A stretch of 64,000 nt of DNA from Sugiyamaella lignohabitans (taxonomy: Eukaryota; Ascomycota; Dipodascomycetes; Dipodascales; Trichomonascaceae): contig NC_031672.1 of the NCBI RefSeq assembly GCF_001640025.1, positions 62,001-126,000 of the forward strand. Direction: 5' to 3'. Of this stretch, positions 1 through 9,650 are shown in pieces. Within the stretch, counting starts at the first letter, position 1, and every line of letters starts with the position of its first letter. Made by a program: the position numbers and the translations under genes. The notes under the pieces were generated by a model. That model was given only the letters and a program-made list of their open reading frames with translations. It did not search any database and was not told the DNA's origin.

Positions 1-1572
1 CTACCGAATTGGATAGAATCAGATCTGGATGAAAACAGAGTCTGGCTTCATTGTGGAAGCCTGTGGATTATTCCTCGCCACGTGTGCCGGCGAAGCGGTT
101 TAACTTGGAATGAAGCTGTTGATTATCTTACCAGCCACACGGCTCCTGCCAGCTATGTTCATAGTAGTTTAATTGACGATGCAGTGTTTGCTGAGTTGGA
201 GAAAGTTGAACCTATAAATACTTGTCGTGTACCCGTAAGGATGTCTAGAAAGGCGGCTACATTCTTGCATGAGAATCCACGTTTTATTATACCAGCTATG
301 GAGAAGTTTTTTGCAAGAGATAAATTTGATGACCCCAGAACTATAGAGAAAGGACAGCATTTTAATGTATTTGACGATGACAAAGTTGACACTTGTGTCA
401 GGTTTCTGACAACAGATTTTGCAAGATTACTTGGTGAACCCTTTGAAGATGTTTCACTGACTGTCGAACAGAAAGACTTAGCTGGGGACGATCCAGTAAT
501 GCTGGGTGCAAAAGTAACTGCTGGATTAGAATTGTTGGCAGATACATTCTTAAAAAATGATAGAGGAATGCGATACGTTACATTTAATGATTTGCTGCGT
601 ACAGGAAATTATTTGTTTAACGATATGGTCGAAAAAATGGAATATAAAGCTGGTGCTCCTTCTAACAGAAAAGGCGAAAATTACAAACGATTCAAAAAAA
701 CATGTGCGAAATTTTTTCTTGAATCTTGTAAGCAGAGAAATGAGGTGTTTGTTAAAGGATTTCCCGTCGCATATAAAAGTCTTAACAAGAACGGACTGCC
801 TACAGATGAAACAATCAAAAGTGAGTGGGATAATACAGCTGATACCGACTGTATAAGAATGCTTTTGAAACAAATACACGAGCCGGAAAGCCAAGATGAC
901 TTACAGACGGACTATTTGGACGCAATGGAAAGAGCGATCAAAATTATGACTGAAGACGTAGAAGGTGACAAAGCCAGGCCGAAAAGACGGTATAAAAGAA
1001 AGAAGTCAGAAAATCTTGAAGATAGGCGTAAGTTAATCTCAAGATATGGTGTCAAATCCGAAGATGATTGGGAAAAAATTGTAGATAGGCTAAAGATAAT
1101 CTCAAAATATGGTGTCAAATCCCAAGATGATTGGGATCTTTTAGATATTTATTTTGTGGATTTCTGCGTACAAGAGTTGGGTATGTCGCGAAGTGAAATT
1201 GAGGAAATGCGGGCTGATGACAATTTTGACTTGTTGAAGTACGAATATATCCCTAATGCATTTCAAAGAAAGGACGAAGAAGATGATTGGACCGACGTGA
1301 CAACAAGTGGTTCAGATAGTAGTGGAGAGGATGAAGATAATGTCCATCAACTTGGATCAGATGAGAGTGGAGTAGATGAACAATGGTATGATGCGGATGA
1401 TGAAGAGCTACTCATGAGAGAAGAGCTGATCAACGAAGGGGTCATAAGCGACCTAGATGATGTAGATGCTCTTGAGAGTTTATTCCAATCTGTACTCCAA
1501 CCAGGTGGAGTTACTGGACCCGCCGCGCTTTTGCTTGCAGAGATGGGATTTCCATTACCGAGACCCACATAG
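1..1572 (+). CDS. Ecdysoneless/SGT1-family protein, 5'-truncated by window edge
   Basis: The frame is open from base 1, so the N-terminus lies outside the window; 523 residues are visible. The visible start (LPNWIE..ENRVWLHCGSLWIIP) followed by LTWNEAVDYL matches the conserved N-terminal block of the SGT1/ecdysoneless family (Pfam SGT1), as do the PRFI.PAMEKFFARD and DPVMLGAKVTAGLELL segments. Animal members act in transcription and pre-mRNA splicing; the fungal role is little studied. The C-terminal third is acidic (DDWTD, SGEDEDN, DADDEE), as is usual for the family. Odd feature: residues about 341-380 hold two near-identical 21-residue units encoded by a 63-bp tandem duplication. Internal GTG at 82 is not a credible start because coding similarity continues upstream of it. 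The family call rests on recalled motif similarity only. Confidence 0.75.
   Translation, partial: LPNWIESDLDENRVWLHCGSLWIIPRHVCRRSGLTWNEAVDYLTSHTAPASYVHSSLIDDAVFAELEKVEPINTCRVPVRMSRKAATFLHENPRFIIPAMEKFFARDKFDDPRTIEKGQHFNVFDDDKVDTCVRFLTTDFARLLGEPFEDVSLTVEQKDLAGDDPVMLGAKVTAGLELLADTFLKNDRGMRYVTFNDLLRTGNYLFNDMVEKMEYKAGAPSNRKGENYKRFKKTCAKFFLESCKQRNEVFVKGFPVAYKSLNKNGLPTDETIKSEWDNTADTDCIRMLLKQIHEPESQDDLQTDYLDAMERAIKIMTEDVEGDKARPKRRYKRKKSENLEDRRKLISRYGVKSEDDWEKIVDRLKIISKYGVKSQDDWDLLDIYFVDFCVQELGMSRSEIEEMRADDNFDLLKYEYIPNAFQRKDEEDDWTDVTTSGSDSSGEDEDNVHQLGSDESGVDEQWYDADDEELLMREELINEGVISDLDDVDALESLFQSVLQPGGVTGPAALLLAEMGFPLPRPT
1021..1140 (+). repeat. 63-bp tandem duplication inside the ecdysoneless-family gene
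   Basis: Bases 1021-1083 and 1084 to about 1140 are nearly identical (both begin GATAGGC and carry ATATGGTGTCAAATCC then AAGATGATTGGGA). They encode ISRYGVKSEDDWE and ISKYGVKSQDDWD. The unit is a multiple of three, so the frame is kept. Confidence 0.9.
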
Positions 1573-1838
1573 TGTAATATTTTTGCCGTGATTACTGACG
1601 GCGAACTTTGTCTAAATTTTATAGATGAGGCATCCAGGTATTTATATAATCCATTTACGGATTAAAAAAATGATGATAATAGACTACGAATTATCTCTTA
1701 CAAGATATTTATTTTTTTAACATTCCTTTAGAATAGTTTGTGTGCAGTTCTGCCGTACCATGTACCACTTGATGTCGTGAAGTGGAGGTACATGCGGCAG
1801 ATAGCTTTCAAAACATATATCGCCAAGGTCAGAGTATA

Positions 1839-3036
1839 ATGGACTTGCGAGAGCTGACATGGAAAGGGACGATTCCATTACAAATAGTATTAGCAGAAAC
1901 TGAATCACGAAAACCAGCGCCTTCTTATTTTGTAAGTTAACTGAAATAAAATCGACTTTTCGTCAACAGAAACACACTATACCAGTGGATTGAATTGTGG
2001 CCATTTGCTAACTTGGAGCAGCTCAGAGCACACAGAATATCGTATCTACCGATATATCTACCTAGAATTTTGAAGTATTTTAGGAGGTATTTAAATGATC
2101 CAGCAACTGCCGACTCTTTAAATTGGTGGTTTGAATTTGAAGAGGTACCTGTAAAGTGGAACTGGCCCATCGGTCTGTCATATGACTTGCTGACTGCAGT
2201 GGATCCTGGTATAGACGGAGGTGAAGAGTTGGAACACGGAGAGAATAGTCCATACAAACCATGGAAACTAGTACTCAGGCGGCAAAACTACCCCAATGAA
2301 TACGTATTGGCATTAGATCACCACGTTTGGGAGGACTATTGGTTGAACCAGTCAAAAGAGTCCAGCTATACACGGAATGGCAATGCAAAGGCTATAATGG
2401 ACCTGTCAAAAGAGGATACTAGGAATCTTCTAAAGAGCGTGAAAGAGCGTAAGTACTTCCAGCCCTCAATTCTTCTCCCTAGGGGAATTGGATGATCTAC
2501 CCCAGACTCCGCTTTATAGTATGCTGCAATTCACTAGCCAAGCTGTACTTAGCTTTACCATAAACCAAAAGTACAGGGTCTGAGGTAGATCTCCAGGACG
2601 TAAATCTGTTCAACATTATTATCTGTTATTCATTACTAACTATTTCATAGACGATTTTAACTTATATTGGTCGATACAAGACAGGATATTGCCAACTTTG
2701 AGACAGAACGTTCGAAATATTCCGATCAAAATATATTTGCCCGGATCAAATAGTGTCCATCAAACATTAGTTCCGGCACTAATAAAGAGTGAGGACAATT
2801 CCAATGATCAACTACCGCCCAATTACAGTAGCGACACTGAGGCCGAGGTCCAGACTATAGGAAGCGTATTAAATCAACACCTTAGCGGACTATTCCCATC
2901 CAAACGTACTTGCTTGGTAGCAAGACCATTAATGCATGGAGTCATTCTACCAATGACCACCCCATTGAGAGACCTGTTATATGAAGCAGCTTTTACAGAT
3001 GGGTTTCTACACATATCGATCGTCATGATTTCCTAG
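1839..3036 (+). CDS. ATG5: Atg5, autophagy E3-like conjugate subunit (3 exons)
   Basis: Exons are 1839-1931, 2022-2448 and 2651-3036, giving 301 residues. Atg5 is conjugated to Atg12 and, with Atg16, directs Atg8 lipidation on the phagophore. The N-terminus MDLRELTWKGTIPLQIVL joins at PSYF to LRAHRISYLP, as in fungal Atg5. Exon 2 has WWFEFEEVPVKWNWPIGLSYDLL, PWKLVL and the VWEDYWLNQ.KE segment, which contains the Atg12-acceptor lysine region. Exon 3 has NIPIKIYLPG and the C-terminal PLMHGVILPM..LRDLLYEAAF..GFLHI. Both introns start GTAAGT and have CTAAC branch sites (2008-2012 and 2636-2640). Length fits the family (about 280-300). No ATG lies in the exon 2 frame upstream of the splice, which forces the exon 1 model. 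Confidence 0.92.
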
Positions 3037-3252
3037 CATTGTTTAGGCTGCTTATCTTATCGCCCTCCCGCCGCACGGCACCAATATGTATATGTATGAA
3101 ATGAGAGTCATTGCGTGCCAGTATGAAATTTCAGACGAACTGCAGATCTAAACGGCTTAATGCGTCCATTTGACTGCAGCAGCCAGGAGGTGTGAGGTAA
3201 CATCATCTGTCATAAGATCTGACGGTTTTTTGGTGCTGGAATTTACTTACTT

Positions 3253-4761
3253 ATGCTTCGCAGAGCAATGACTTCCCGTACCTATGCCGATGCTATTGAA
3301 GCTCTGAACAGTCTTCAGACCAACTTCTCTATAATTGATGCCATTCGGAAATCAGGCGGCAAGTCCAACAAAGATGCGATTCCACAAATGCTGGAATGGG
3401 CCAGGCGCTCTGGATATCCCGATCCCAAAGCTTTTGACAAACTGAACATTATCCATGTCACTGGTACCAAAGGAAAAGGATCCACTTGTGCATTTGTACA
3501 GTCAATTCTCAATCAATACAGAGTTGAGAGCCCTAGTATTGGCGAACATGGAATCTCCAAGATTGGCTTATACACATCACCTCATCTGAAGTCTGTTCGC
3601 GAGAGAATCAGAATTAACGGCGAGCCGATTGCTGAAGAGAAGTTTGTCAAGTACTTTTTCGAGCTTTGGGATCAATTAGAATCGACTTCATCGAATGAGG
3701 CCGACTTCCCAGACATGATCGCAGGTGTTAAGCCAGTTTACTTTAGGTACTTAACGCTTCTGTCATTCCACATTTTTTTGCACGAGGGAGTAGATACAGC
3801 TATCTATGAAGTTGGTATTGGTGGTGAATACGATTCTACAAATATTATTGTTAGTCCTACAGCAACAGGTGTTTCGTCCCTCGGGCTCGACCATACCAAC
3901 ATTCTAGGCAATACTATTGAGGAGATTGCATGGAACAAATCTGGTATATTCAAAAAGGGAACTCCTGCTCTCACAATTCCTCAACCAGAAGGAGGAGATG
4001 CCATGAAGGTTCTCAAAGAAAGAGCTTTAGAGAAAGCAGGAAGGGAATTGACTGTTGTTCCTGTTCACCCTCTTATAGCCAATGGAACCGCCAAACTTGG
4101 CTTAGCTGGTGAATTCCAGAAAACAAATGCATCGCTTGCTGTAGGCCTCGTAACTGAGCACTTGCGTAAGCTTAATATCGATTCGGATAACCTTGCTACG
4201 GCTAATTCACTGCCTCCAAAGTTCCTTGCCGGATTAGAAGCTGCCTCTTGGCCTGGCAGATGTCAGACTCTCAAACAGGGCACTATTACTTATAGTATTG
4301 ACGGAGCCCACACCCAGGAAAGTATCACAGAGGCTGGAAAATGGTATGTATCCCGCGTCAAGGATGAGAACCAGTCTAATCCTCCTGCACACCGCGTTCT
4401 CCTTTTCAACCAACAGAACCGCGATGCCAATGCTCTAGTTACCACATTGCATACAGTACTCTCAAAAGACAATGTCAAGTTCGATCACGTAATATTCACC
4501 ACTAATGTAACACGAAAGACTGGTTACTCTGCCGACTTAACCTCCCTCAACACTTCGAAGGAGGCTGTTGACGAACTTGTCGTCCAGAATGCCCTTTCAA
4601 GTGCCTGGGAGAAGATAGATACCACTGCCCAACGACACGTCTTCAGTAACATCGAAGAGTCGGTTAATTTCATCAAAAGCCTTGGTGGTGAGACTAGTGT
4701 TCTTGTCACCGGTAGTCTTATCCTTGTGGGTGGCTTTCTAGCTGTTGTAGAAGACAATTAA
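3253..4761 (+). CDS. MET7: Folylpolyglutamate synthase (Met7-type)
   Basis: The product of 502 residues adds glutamates to folates, retaining them in the cell for methionine and one-carbon metabolism. The Mur-ligase-type P-loop VTGTKGKGST is at about residues 69-78. It is followed by GLYTSPHLKSVRERIRING, VGIGGEYDSTNI, GLDHTNILGNTIEEIAWNK and IDGAHTQES, all FPGS signatures. A second in-frame Met at residue 6 (MLRRAM) could give alternative mitochondrial and cytosolic forms, as known for this family; that is inference. The gene converges on TDP1, and a GC-rich palindrome fills the gap. FOL1 is also in this window but unlinked. Confidence 0.95.
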   Translation: MLRRAMTSRTYADAIEALNSLQTNFSIIDAIRKSGGKSNKDAIPQMLEWARRSGYPDPKAFDKLNIIHVTGTKGKGSTCAFVQSILNQYRVESPSIGEHGISKIGLYTSPHLKSVRERIRINGEPIAEEKFVKYFFELWDQLESTSSNEADFPDMIAGVKPVYFRYLTLLSFHIFLHEGVDTAIYEVGIGGEYDSTNIIVSPTATGVSSLGLDHTNILGNTIEEIAWNKSGIFKKGTPALTIPQPEGGDAMKVLKERALEKAGRELTVVPVHPLIANGTAKLGLAGEFQKTNASLAVGLVTEHLRKLNIDSDNLATANSLPPKFLAGLEAASWPGRCQTLKQGTITYSIDGAHTQESITEAGKWYVSRVKDENQSNPPAHRVLLFNQQNRDANALVTTLHTVLSKDNVKFDHVIFTTNVTRKTGYSADLTSLNTSKEAVDELVVQNALSSAWEKIDTTAQRHVFSNIEESVNFIKSLGGETSVLVTGSLILVGGFLAVVEDN

Positions 4762-4782
4762 CGGCCTTTCCTAAATCTATAC

Positions 4783-4921
4783 TGCCTCCGGCGGCTGGGG
4801 CTACGCCCCAGACCCCATGGCTCCTCTCGCTTCGCTCGAGTCGTTACGTGCTGGGCCCAGTTAAAACTCCTGTGAAGCAGGAGCCACGGGGTCTGGGGCG
4901 AAGCCCCAGCCGTCGGAGGCA
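4783..4921. repeat. GC-palindrome family copy A (full inverted repeat)
   Basis: The left arm begins TGCCTCCGGCGGCTGGGG and the right arm ends CCCCAGCCGTCGGAGGCA. Each arm contains an inner hairpin CTGGGGC-NNN-GCCCCAG (left loop TAC, right loop TTC read on the same sense) and a GACCCC(A/G)TGGCTCCT segment. The element occupies most of the 200-bp gap between the stops of MET7 and TDP1. Confidence 0.93.
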
Positions 4922-4961
4922 GAGATGAATAAACCATAGTTCGTTCTATATTACCATGCAT

Positions 4962-6458
4962 TTACAGAATCCACTTATTACCTCGCCAGTCAGGCTCAGT
5001 ATAGTTCTCGTTGGCTGACCAAATAACATCTCTAGGAGTGTACTTTTGCAGCGGAAGGTCGTAGGGCATTCTTACGCAGATGGTATTTTTGTCCTTTTGA
5101 CCCTCCACATTTGAATTATTAGATTTGTATACGGGAACAAGAGAGTTATTTTTGCCACGAAAGGCATTGGCATGAATCAAAACTCCGCATTCCCAAGACT
5201 GAATCCAGTGGTTTGCCTTCGTCTTGTTAACGGTGCCCCACGCATGCTTAGAAAGGTTGGCCGACGTCAGGAGGAGCCACTCCAACTCTTGGCCATTATT
5301 GATAACCTTGGTATAAGTTTTTATATGTGGAGCGCACCTTTGACGGCCAGCCTTTAAAGCATGCCACCTGTGAAGGAGCAGTTTCATGTATTCCAGCTGC
5401 TTGAGTTGAGGGGCCGATTGTCGTTTGAAGTGGATTGACGAGCCAGAAACGTATCCCTCTAGAGAATCGGCCACATCTTCAACACTGGGAAATATGAGTT
5501 TAAGTGGACTCGTTTTTTCAGTGACTTTATCAAAAAATGGTCTGCCGTTCAGGGCATTAGTGACTATTGGACCCAGGTAGGAATCTGTAGCCCCTAAAGT
5601 TGCAATCGAAGACACTTGTGCAACGACGTAGCCGGTTCTTGATTCGGTGCCATTTTCTGACGACTTTGAGAATTTGGCAATTTCTTTCTGTAGCTTGACA
5701 ATGCCCCATTGACCATATTCAGGGTCATTGGTGTTGTAGTTTCCTGGTGCAGATGCGACAAATATAGCTTCGACAGGTGAGAAGTCATATTTTGAGATCA
5801 TCTCTGCCGCTAATTTCGCAGACTTGTTCCTATATTTTCGTAAATATTTCAAGAAATCATTGCCAAATTTGATACCAACCGAAGAGCTGTCAGAATTCGT
5901 GCTTTCACCGCGTGACTTTAACTTTAGTCGCGGTGATTTCCATACACCTTGGGTCATGTTCGACCAGTCAAATTCGATCAAATTTGCAGTATGAATAACT
6001 ACCTGCGCTTCTTCTTCTCCATCTTTTGTTTTGAAAAATAAAACCATCATCTTGGTGTGGTGTGTAGCATACGCGTTCATCAACGTTTCTCCATCTATTG
6101 TTATATTTTGCTTACTACCAAAAGCTTCTCTCTCCGCCCGGAGCATGTCACCCGTATGGTCATCACCAATTGGCTTTCGCCCGTATATAAAATAAGAGTT
6201 CACAACTGATCTAGCCCTTGGATGAAGTTTTTCCAAAATGAATGGCAAGGTGAACATGAAGTTGAATTGAAACATCGAAACCATATCTTCAAGACCAATA
6301 AGGTCTCGTAGTCCTACTGTATCAACATTTTCTTCACTTGGCAGATCTTCTATGGTGGTCAAGTATATTGGAGAGGAGCGCACTTCTGCCTTATTCTCCG
6401 TCTTAGTCTTTTGAGTTTGCCTGGTCTCATCACCACTCGACTCCTGAGACCGCTTCAT
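4962..6458 (-). CDS. TDP1: Tyrosyl-DNA phosphodiesterase 1
   Basis: The 498-residue product hydrolyses 3'-phosphotyrosyl links left by trapped topoisomerase I and acts in nuclear DNA repair. Two HKD half-sites of the phospholipase D superfamily are visible: H-T-K at residues 134-136 in YATHHTKMMVL, and H-I-K at about residue 385 in CAPHIKTYTK. Downstream, LLLTSANLSKHAWG is the conserved SxN-type Tdp1 motif. The N-terminus (about 35 residues) is charged and probably disordered, as in other Tdp1 proteins. Start at the first ATG of the frame. Confidence 0.93.
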   Translation of the reverse strand: MKRSQESSGDETRQTQKTKTENKAEVRSSPIYLTTIEDLPSEENVDTVGLRDLIGLEDMVSMFQFNFMFTLPFILEKLHPRARSVVNSYFIYGRKPIGDDHTGDMLRAEREAFGSKQNITIDGETLMNAYATHHTKMMVLFFKTKDGEEEAQVVIHTANLIEFDWSNMTQGVWKSPRLKLKSRGESTNSDSSSVGIKFGNDFLKYLRKYRNKSAKLAAEMISKYDFSPVEAIFVASAPGNYNTNDPEYGQWGIVKLQKEIAKFSKSSENGTESRTGYVVAQVSSIATLGATDSYLGPIVTNALNGRPFFDKVTEKTSPLKLIFPSVEDVADSLEGYVSGSSIHFKRQSAPQLKQLEYMKLLLHRWHALKAGRQRCAPHIKTYTKVINNGQELEWLLLTSANLSKHAWGTVNKTKANHWIQSWECGVLIHANAFRGKNNSLVPVYKSNNSNVEGQKDKNTICVRMPYDLPLQKYTPRDVIWSANENYTEPDWRGNKWIL

Positions 6459-9400
6459 AGTCCATTAATTATCTATGAACATTGCATGCTGATTCTGGGT
6501 TATGAGCGCGCATCGCAGCAATCTCAGTTTCGATATTTCTGACTTTCTATTAGCGGGGTGACACTTTTGAACCCTTGCTAGTTGGTCATTTTTCTATTGC
6601 TATTCAATAGTCAGCCAAATTAGAAGAGTTTTGCAAGTAGCTAACCGAAAATTCCATAAAAGCCATGTGACAGGATCAATTTCAAATTGCTCCAGATCAA
6701 GCAAACGTAAGTGTCCTGCTAATTTAGAGAGCAATTTAGGACATTTACAGCTCCGGGGATAACCCTGATTCTGGCCGAAGATATCATCTTCAGTTAAGAG
6801 TATGGCTATATTGTATATATTGTAATTTGTTCTATAATCCGGTTTATTCCTTATAGAGAGCGGTCTGCTAGCAATAGTAAGTTGCTCTAGGTGCTGGATT
6901 AGGGTTATATCTATATAGGGCAATTTCAGGGGTGAATGTGGGTGAACGAAACATTTGTGAGATGGCACCAGAGGTACACCAGCCTTTGGAGAAAGATTAT
7001 CAATAACCTCCTAATGTGTGACGCTATGATCTAAAATACATCTCAGATACAATCACGAACATCGATTGAAGCCAAGATACCTACCTCGGCGAACGGGGTG
7101 TGGGCAGAGCCTCCTCTCAGACAAGACCCACTCAAAATTCGAGTCAAAAGAAGACATATAGAAGGGGTTGGTCACACTTCATTTTCTTCTAAAGTTCATT
7201 TGCCAAAGTGTTAATTCAAGTGGGACTAACTTTCGCCTCCTTGTTTCAAATTCAGGGCTGGTGTCTCTATTATGGAGCAAATTTTACACTCTGATACTAG
7301 CCACTTCTATTCAAATTTTGACGGTGGTGCATCTACATTGATTTTACCGTACCTGATCAGCTATTGTGACGAGCATTCTCAGGTCCCATTTCAAGAACAA
7401 AGATCTCAGGGGTTTCACAATAATTAACGGTAATCTGCTGATAAAGCACTATATACCAGCATGAACGAATTGCCGATAAAATATTGTTAAACCTTACTAG
7501 CTTTGATTAGCAGCCAAACTCTGGCTAACAGATATTATAGCAGGTGCATCGAGTGGAATTTGGATTCATGCAACATTATCTTACAGCCCCTCAGATAAAT
7601 TTTAGATTAGTTCGGAGTTTAAATGTCAATATAACTGAAAATGGTAATTATATATCTCGAATTGGTCGAGGTTAATGTAAACTTAGGTTCACCAGGCCTG
7701 CTCTTATTATCTTCGTTTGAATCAAGTTAGTCGTATCTGTAACGGCTCCGTAAACGCAGGTCACAGTCAGAGTTCGCTGAGACGAAATTTCTAATAGGCT
7801 GACGTATGGCTATATACCTTACAAAAAAAACCTCAATTCTAGGAGATTGGCCTAGACCCTACAGTTCTTCTTGGACCAGTGCCGTTCATAAAGTTGAAGG
7901 ATCCCTAGCCATTTCCGAGCAGGAGGAGTCCAGGGGTCAGCCGCCCTAACTTTACCGGAGCATATCACAATAACTCGATACTATGGTACTATCACCAAGT
8001 GTTACCAGGCCGATGGTTATTCATATATTTACAGGGTACAGCTCAACGTATACCGTTTATCACAGTGGTACCCCGTAACGACTAAAACCAATACTTAAAA
8101 CGTTCTAATTATACTATTGAATTTCAATATATTTTGTGCCTGTATAAATGTAAATTTTACATTTATAGCCATTTCGCCTTAATCATCAGTTTTATAATAA
8201 TCCACTCTACATTTAAAAGATATATATTAGGTGGTCAGTATTCACTGCCACTTGTTCAGGTGCAGCTGACCCGTTAGTTCTATATGATGTGTTTCAGGAT
8301 TCTCCATCCGTTCATCTTAAAGAACAACGAATTGAACTGGGGAGTAATCAGGATATTTTTCTATCAGCGAGCCACTGCTAAAATCGTATAAATACTATCG
8401 AAGTTTGTCTTGCAGCTACAACTGACTGACCCCCTTACAACAGGCGAACTTGAGAAGACAATAACTACCCGACCCCATAGCCCCTAATACCCCCTCCCCC
8501 CCCTTCCCCCCTGTGTTAAACTTAAACTTAATGCAGCTGATCCTTCCTGGTCTACCAGCCCGGCAGTTACATTTGCATAAACTTTCATCCCAACTAATCT
8601 AGACAAAACCTCCCCAATCAAGTATCCAAACCTAAACTGATAAGAAACAAGCCATCAATTTCATTCAACGGATTCCTCACAGACAAGTACATTTTGCTGG
8701 CAATAAGTGGTTCTTAGTAGGACCCTTAACTGTAGATTACGCTGCCAAAACTACTATCAGTCACGGGTTGTCAGAAGACACTTCATAATAATCCTGGCTT
8801 GCATCTCAGCATTAAAAAGCAAACTCTCGCCCCAGATAATATTACACCACCCATAGTATATCGGCAACTGCAGATATGCTCCTACTCTACCATTTACATA
8901 ACCTAACTTAACTTTAAAATCGACATTTTGAATCTTGACCGAATAACATAGTACACATCTCAAATACTAGTAAACGCGCAACCGACATACTACGCATTAC
9001 ACAGTCAGACCAAACTCATCAATATATCTGGATATCAGTAACAAGCGACAAGAATAATCAGTTCGAAATAAAACGTCATCGAATAATTTTGTCTTGTTTT
9101 ATTTGAGGCTAGTTAAAAATTTACACGTGCAGACATTTTGGTCAAGTAAACTAGCGAACCCGTTGAGATTGTGGGACGAGGTACATTAAGCGACCTGTCA
9201 GCTGCGACTGATCGATTCATCGTCTGACCAGCGATACTGGGTTTGTGAAGCTTATACAAGCAGTGGATTCAAAGGCACCTTGAAAAGCAACTTGTTTGAC
9301 CGATTTCTTGGGGCTGTTATAGGTTTTAGCTTGTCAAAAGAGAAGAGCAGATCTAGAGGTGACAACGACACTGATTTTATAGACCCCAACACATTTTCAC

Positions 9401-9650
9401 CAGTCTCTTGCTTGTTTCTGATACTCGTACTCGAACTGTTTTATTTGGTTATTAATCATCTACAGCGAGGAAGTGGGAAGAAGTATTCTCCTATTTAAGC
9501 TACGTACCTATTCGACCAAAAGCCCGATTAGCTAATAGGGTACAGTGACAAAAAAATTACAAGTTGGTTTGTGTGTTTTCGCGACAACAACATCTCTTTT
9601 ACAAAATTATTTATTATTTCAACAGTCGAGGCTAATAATTACAGCACAAG
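6459..9650. other. 3.2-kb gene-poor divergent region between TDP1 and BOI gene
   Basis: No credible gene, tRNA or GC-palindrome was found here. The longest open frame (minus strand, 6600 to about 7010) has no ATG. A C-tract lies at about 8481-8511. It must include the promoters of TDP1 and the BOI gene. Confidence 0.6.
8481..8511 (-). other. G-quadruplex-prone tract (C-rich on + strand)
   Basis: The plus strand reads C-runs of 4, 4, 9 and 7 separated by short spacers. The minus strand therefore carries four or more G-runs within about 35 nt, which fits the intramolecular G4 pattern. Confidence 0.5.

Noticed and set aside
1995..2021. ATG5 exon 2 starting at the TTG with WPFANLEQ
   Set aside because: This stretch contains the CTAAC branch site and acceptor. 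The ATG exon at 1839-1931 joins to give the conserved SYF..RISYLP.
9280..9498. 72-codon frame upstream of the BOI gene
   Set aside because: Non-ATG start and no similarity; it lies in the BOI promoter.
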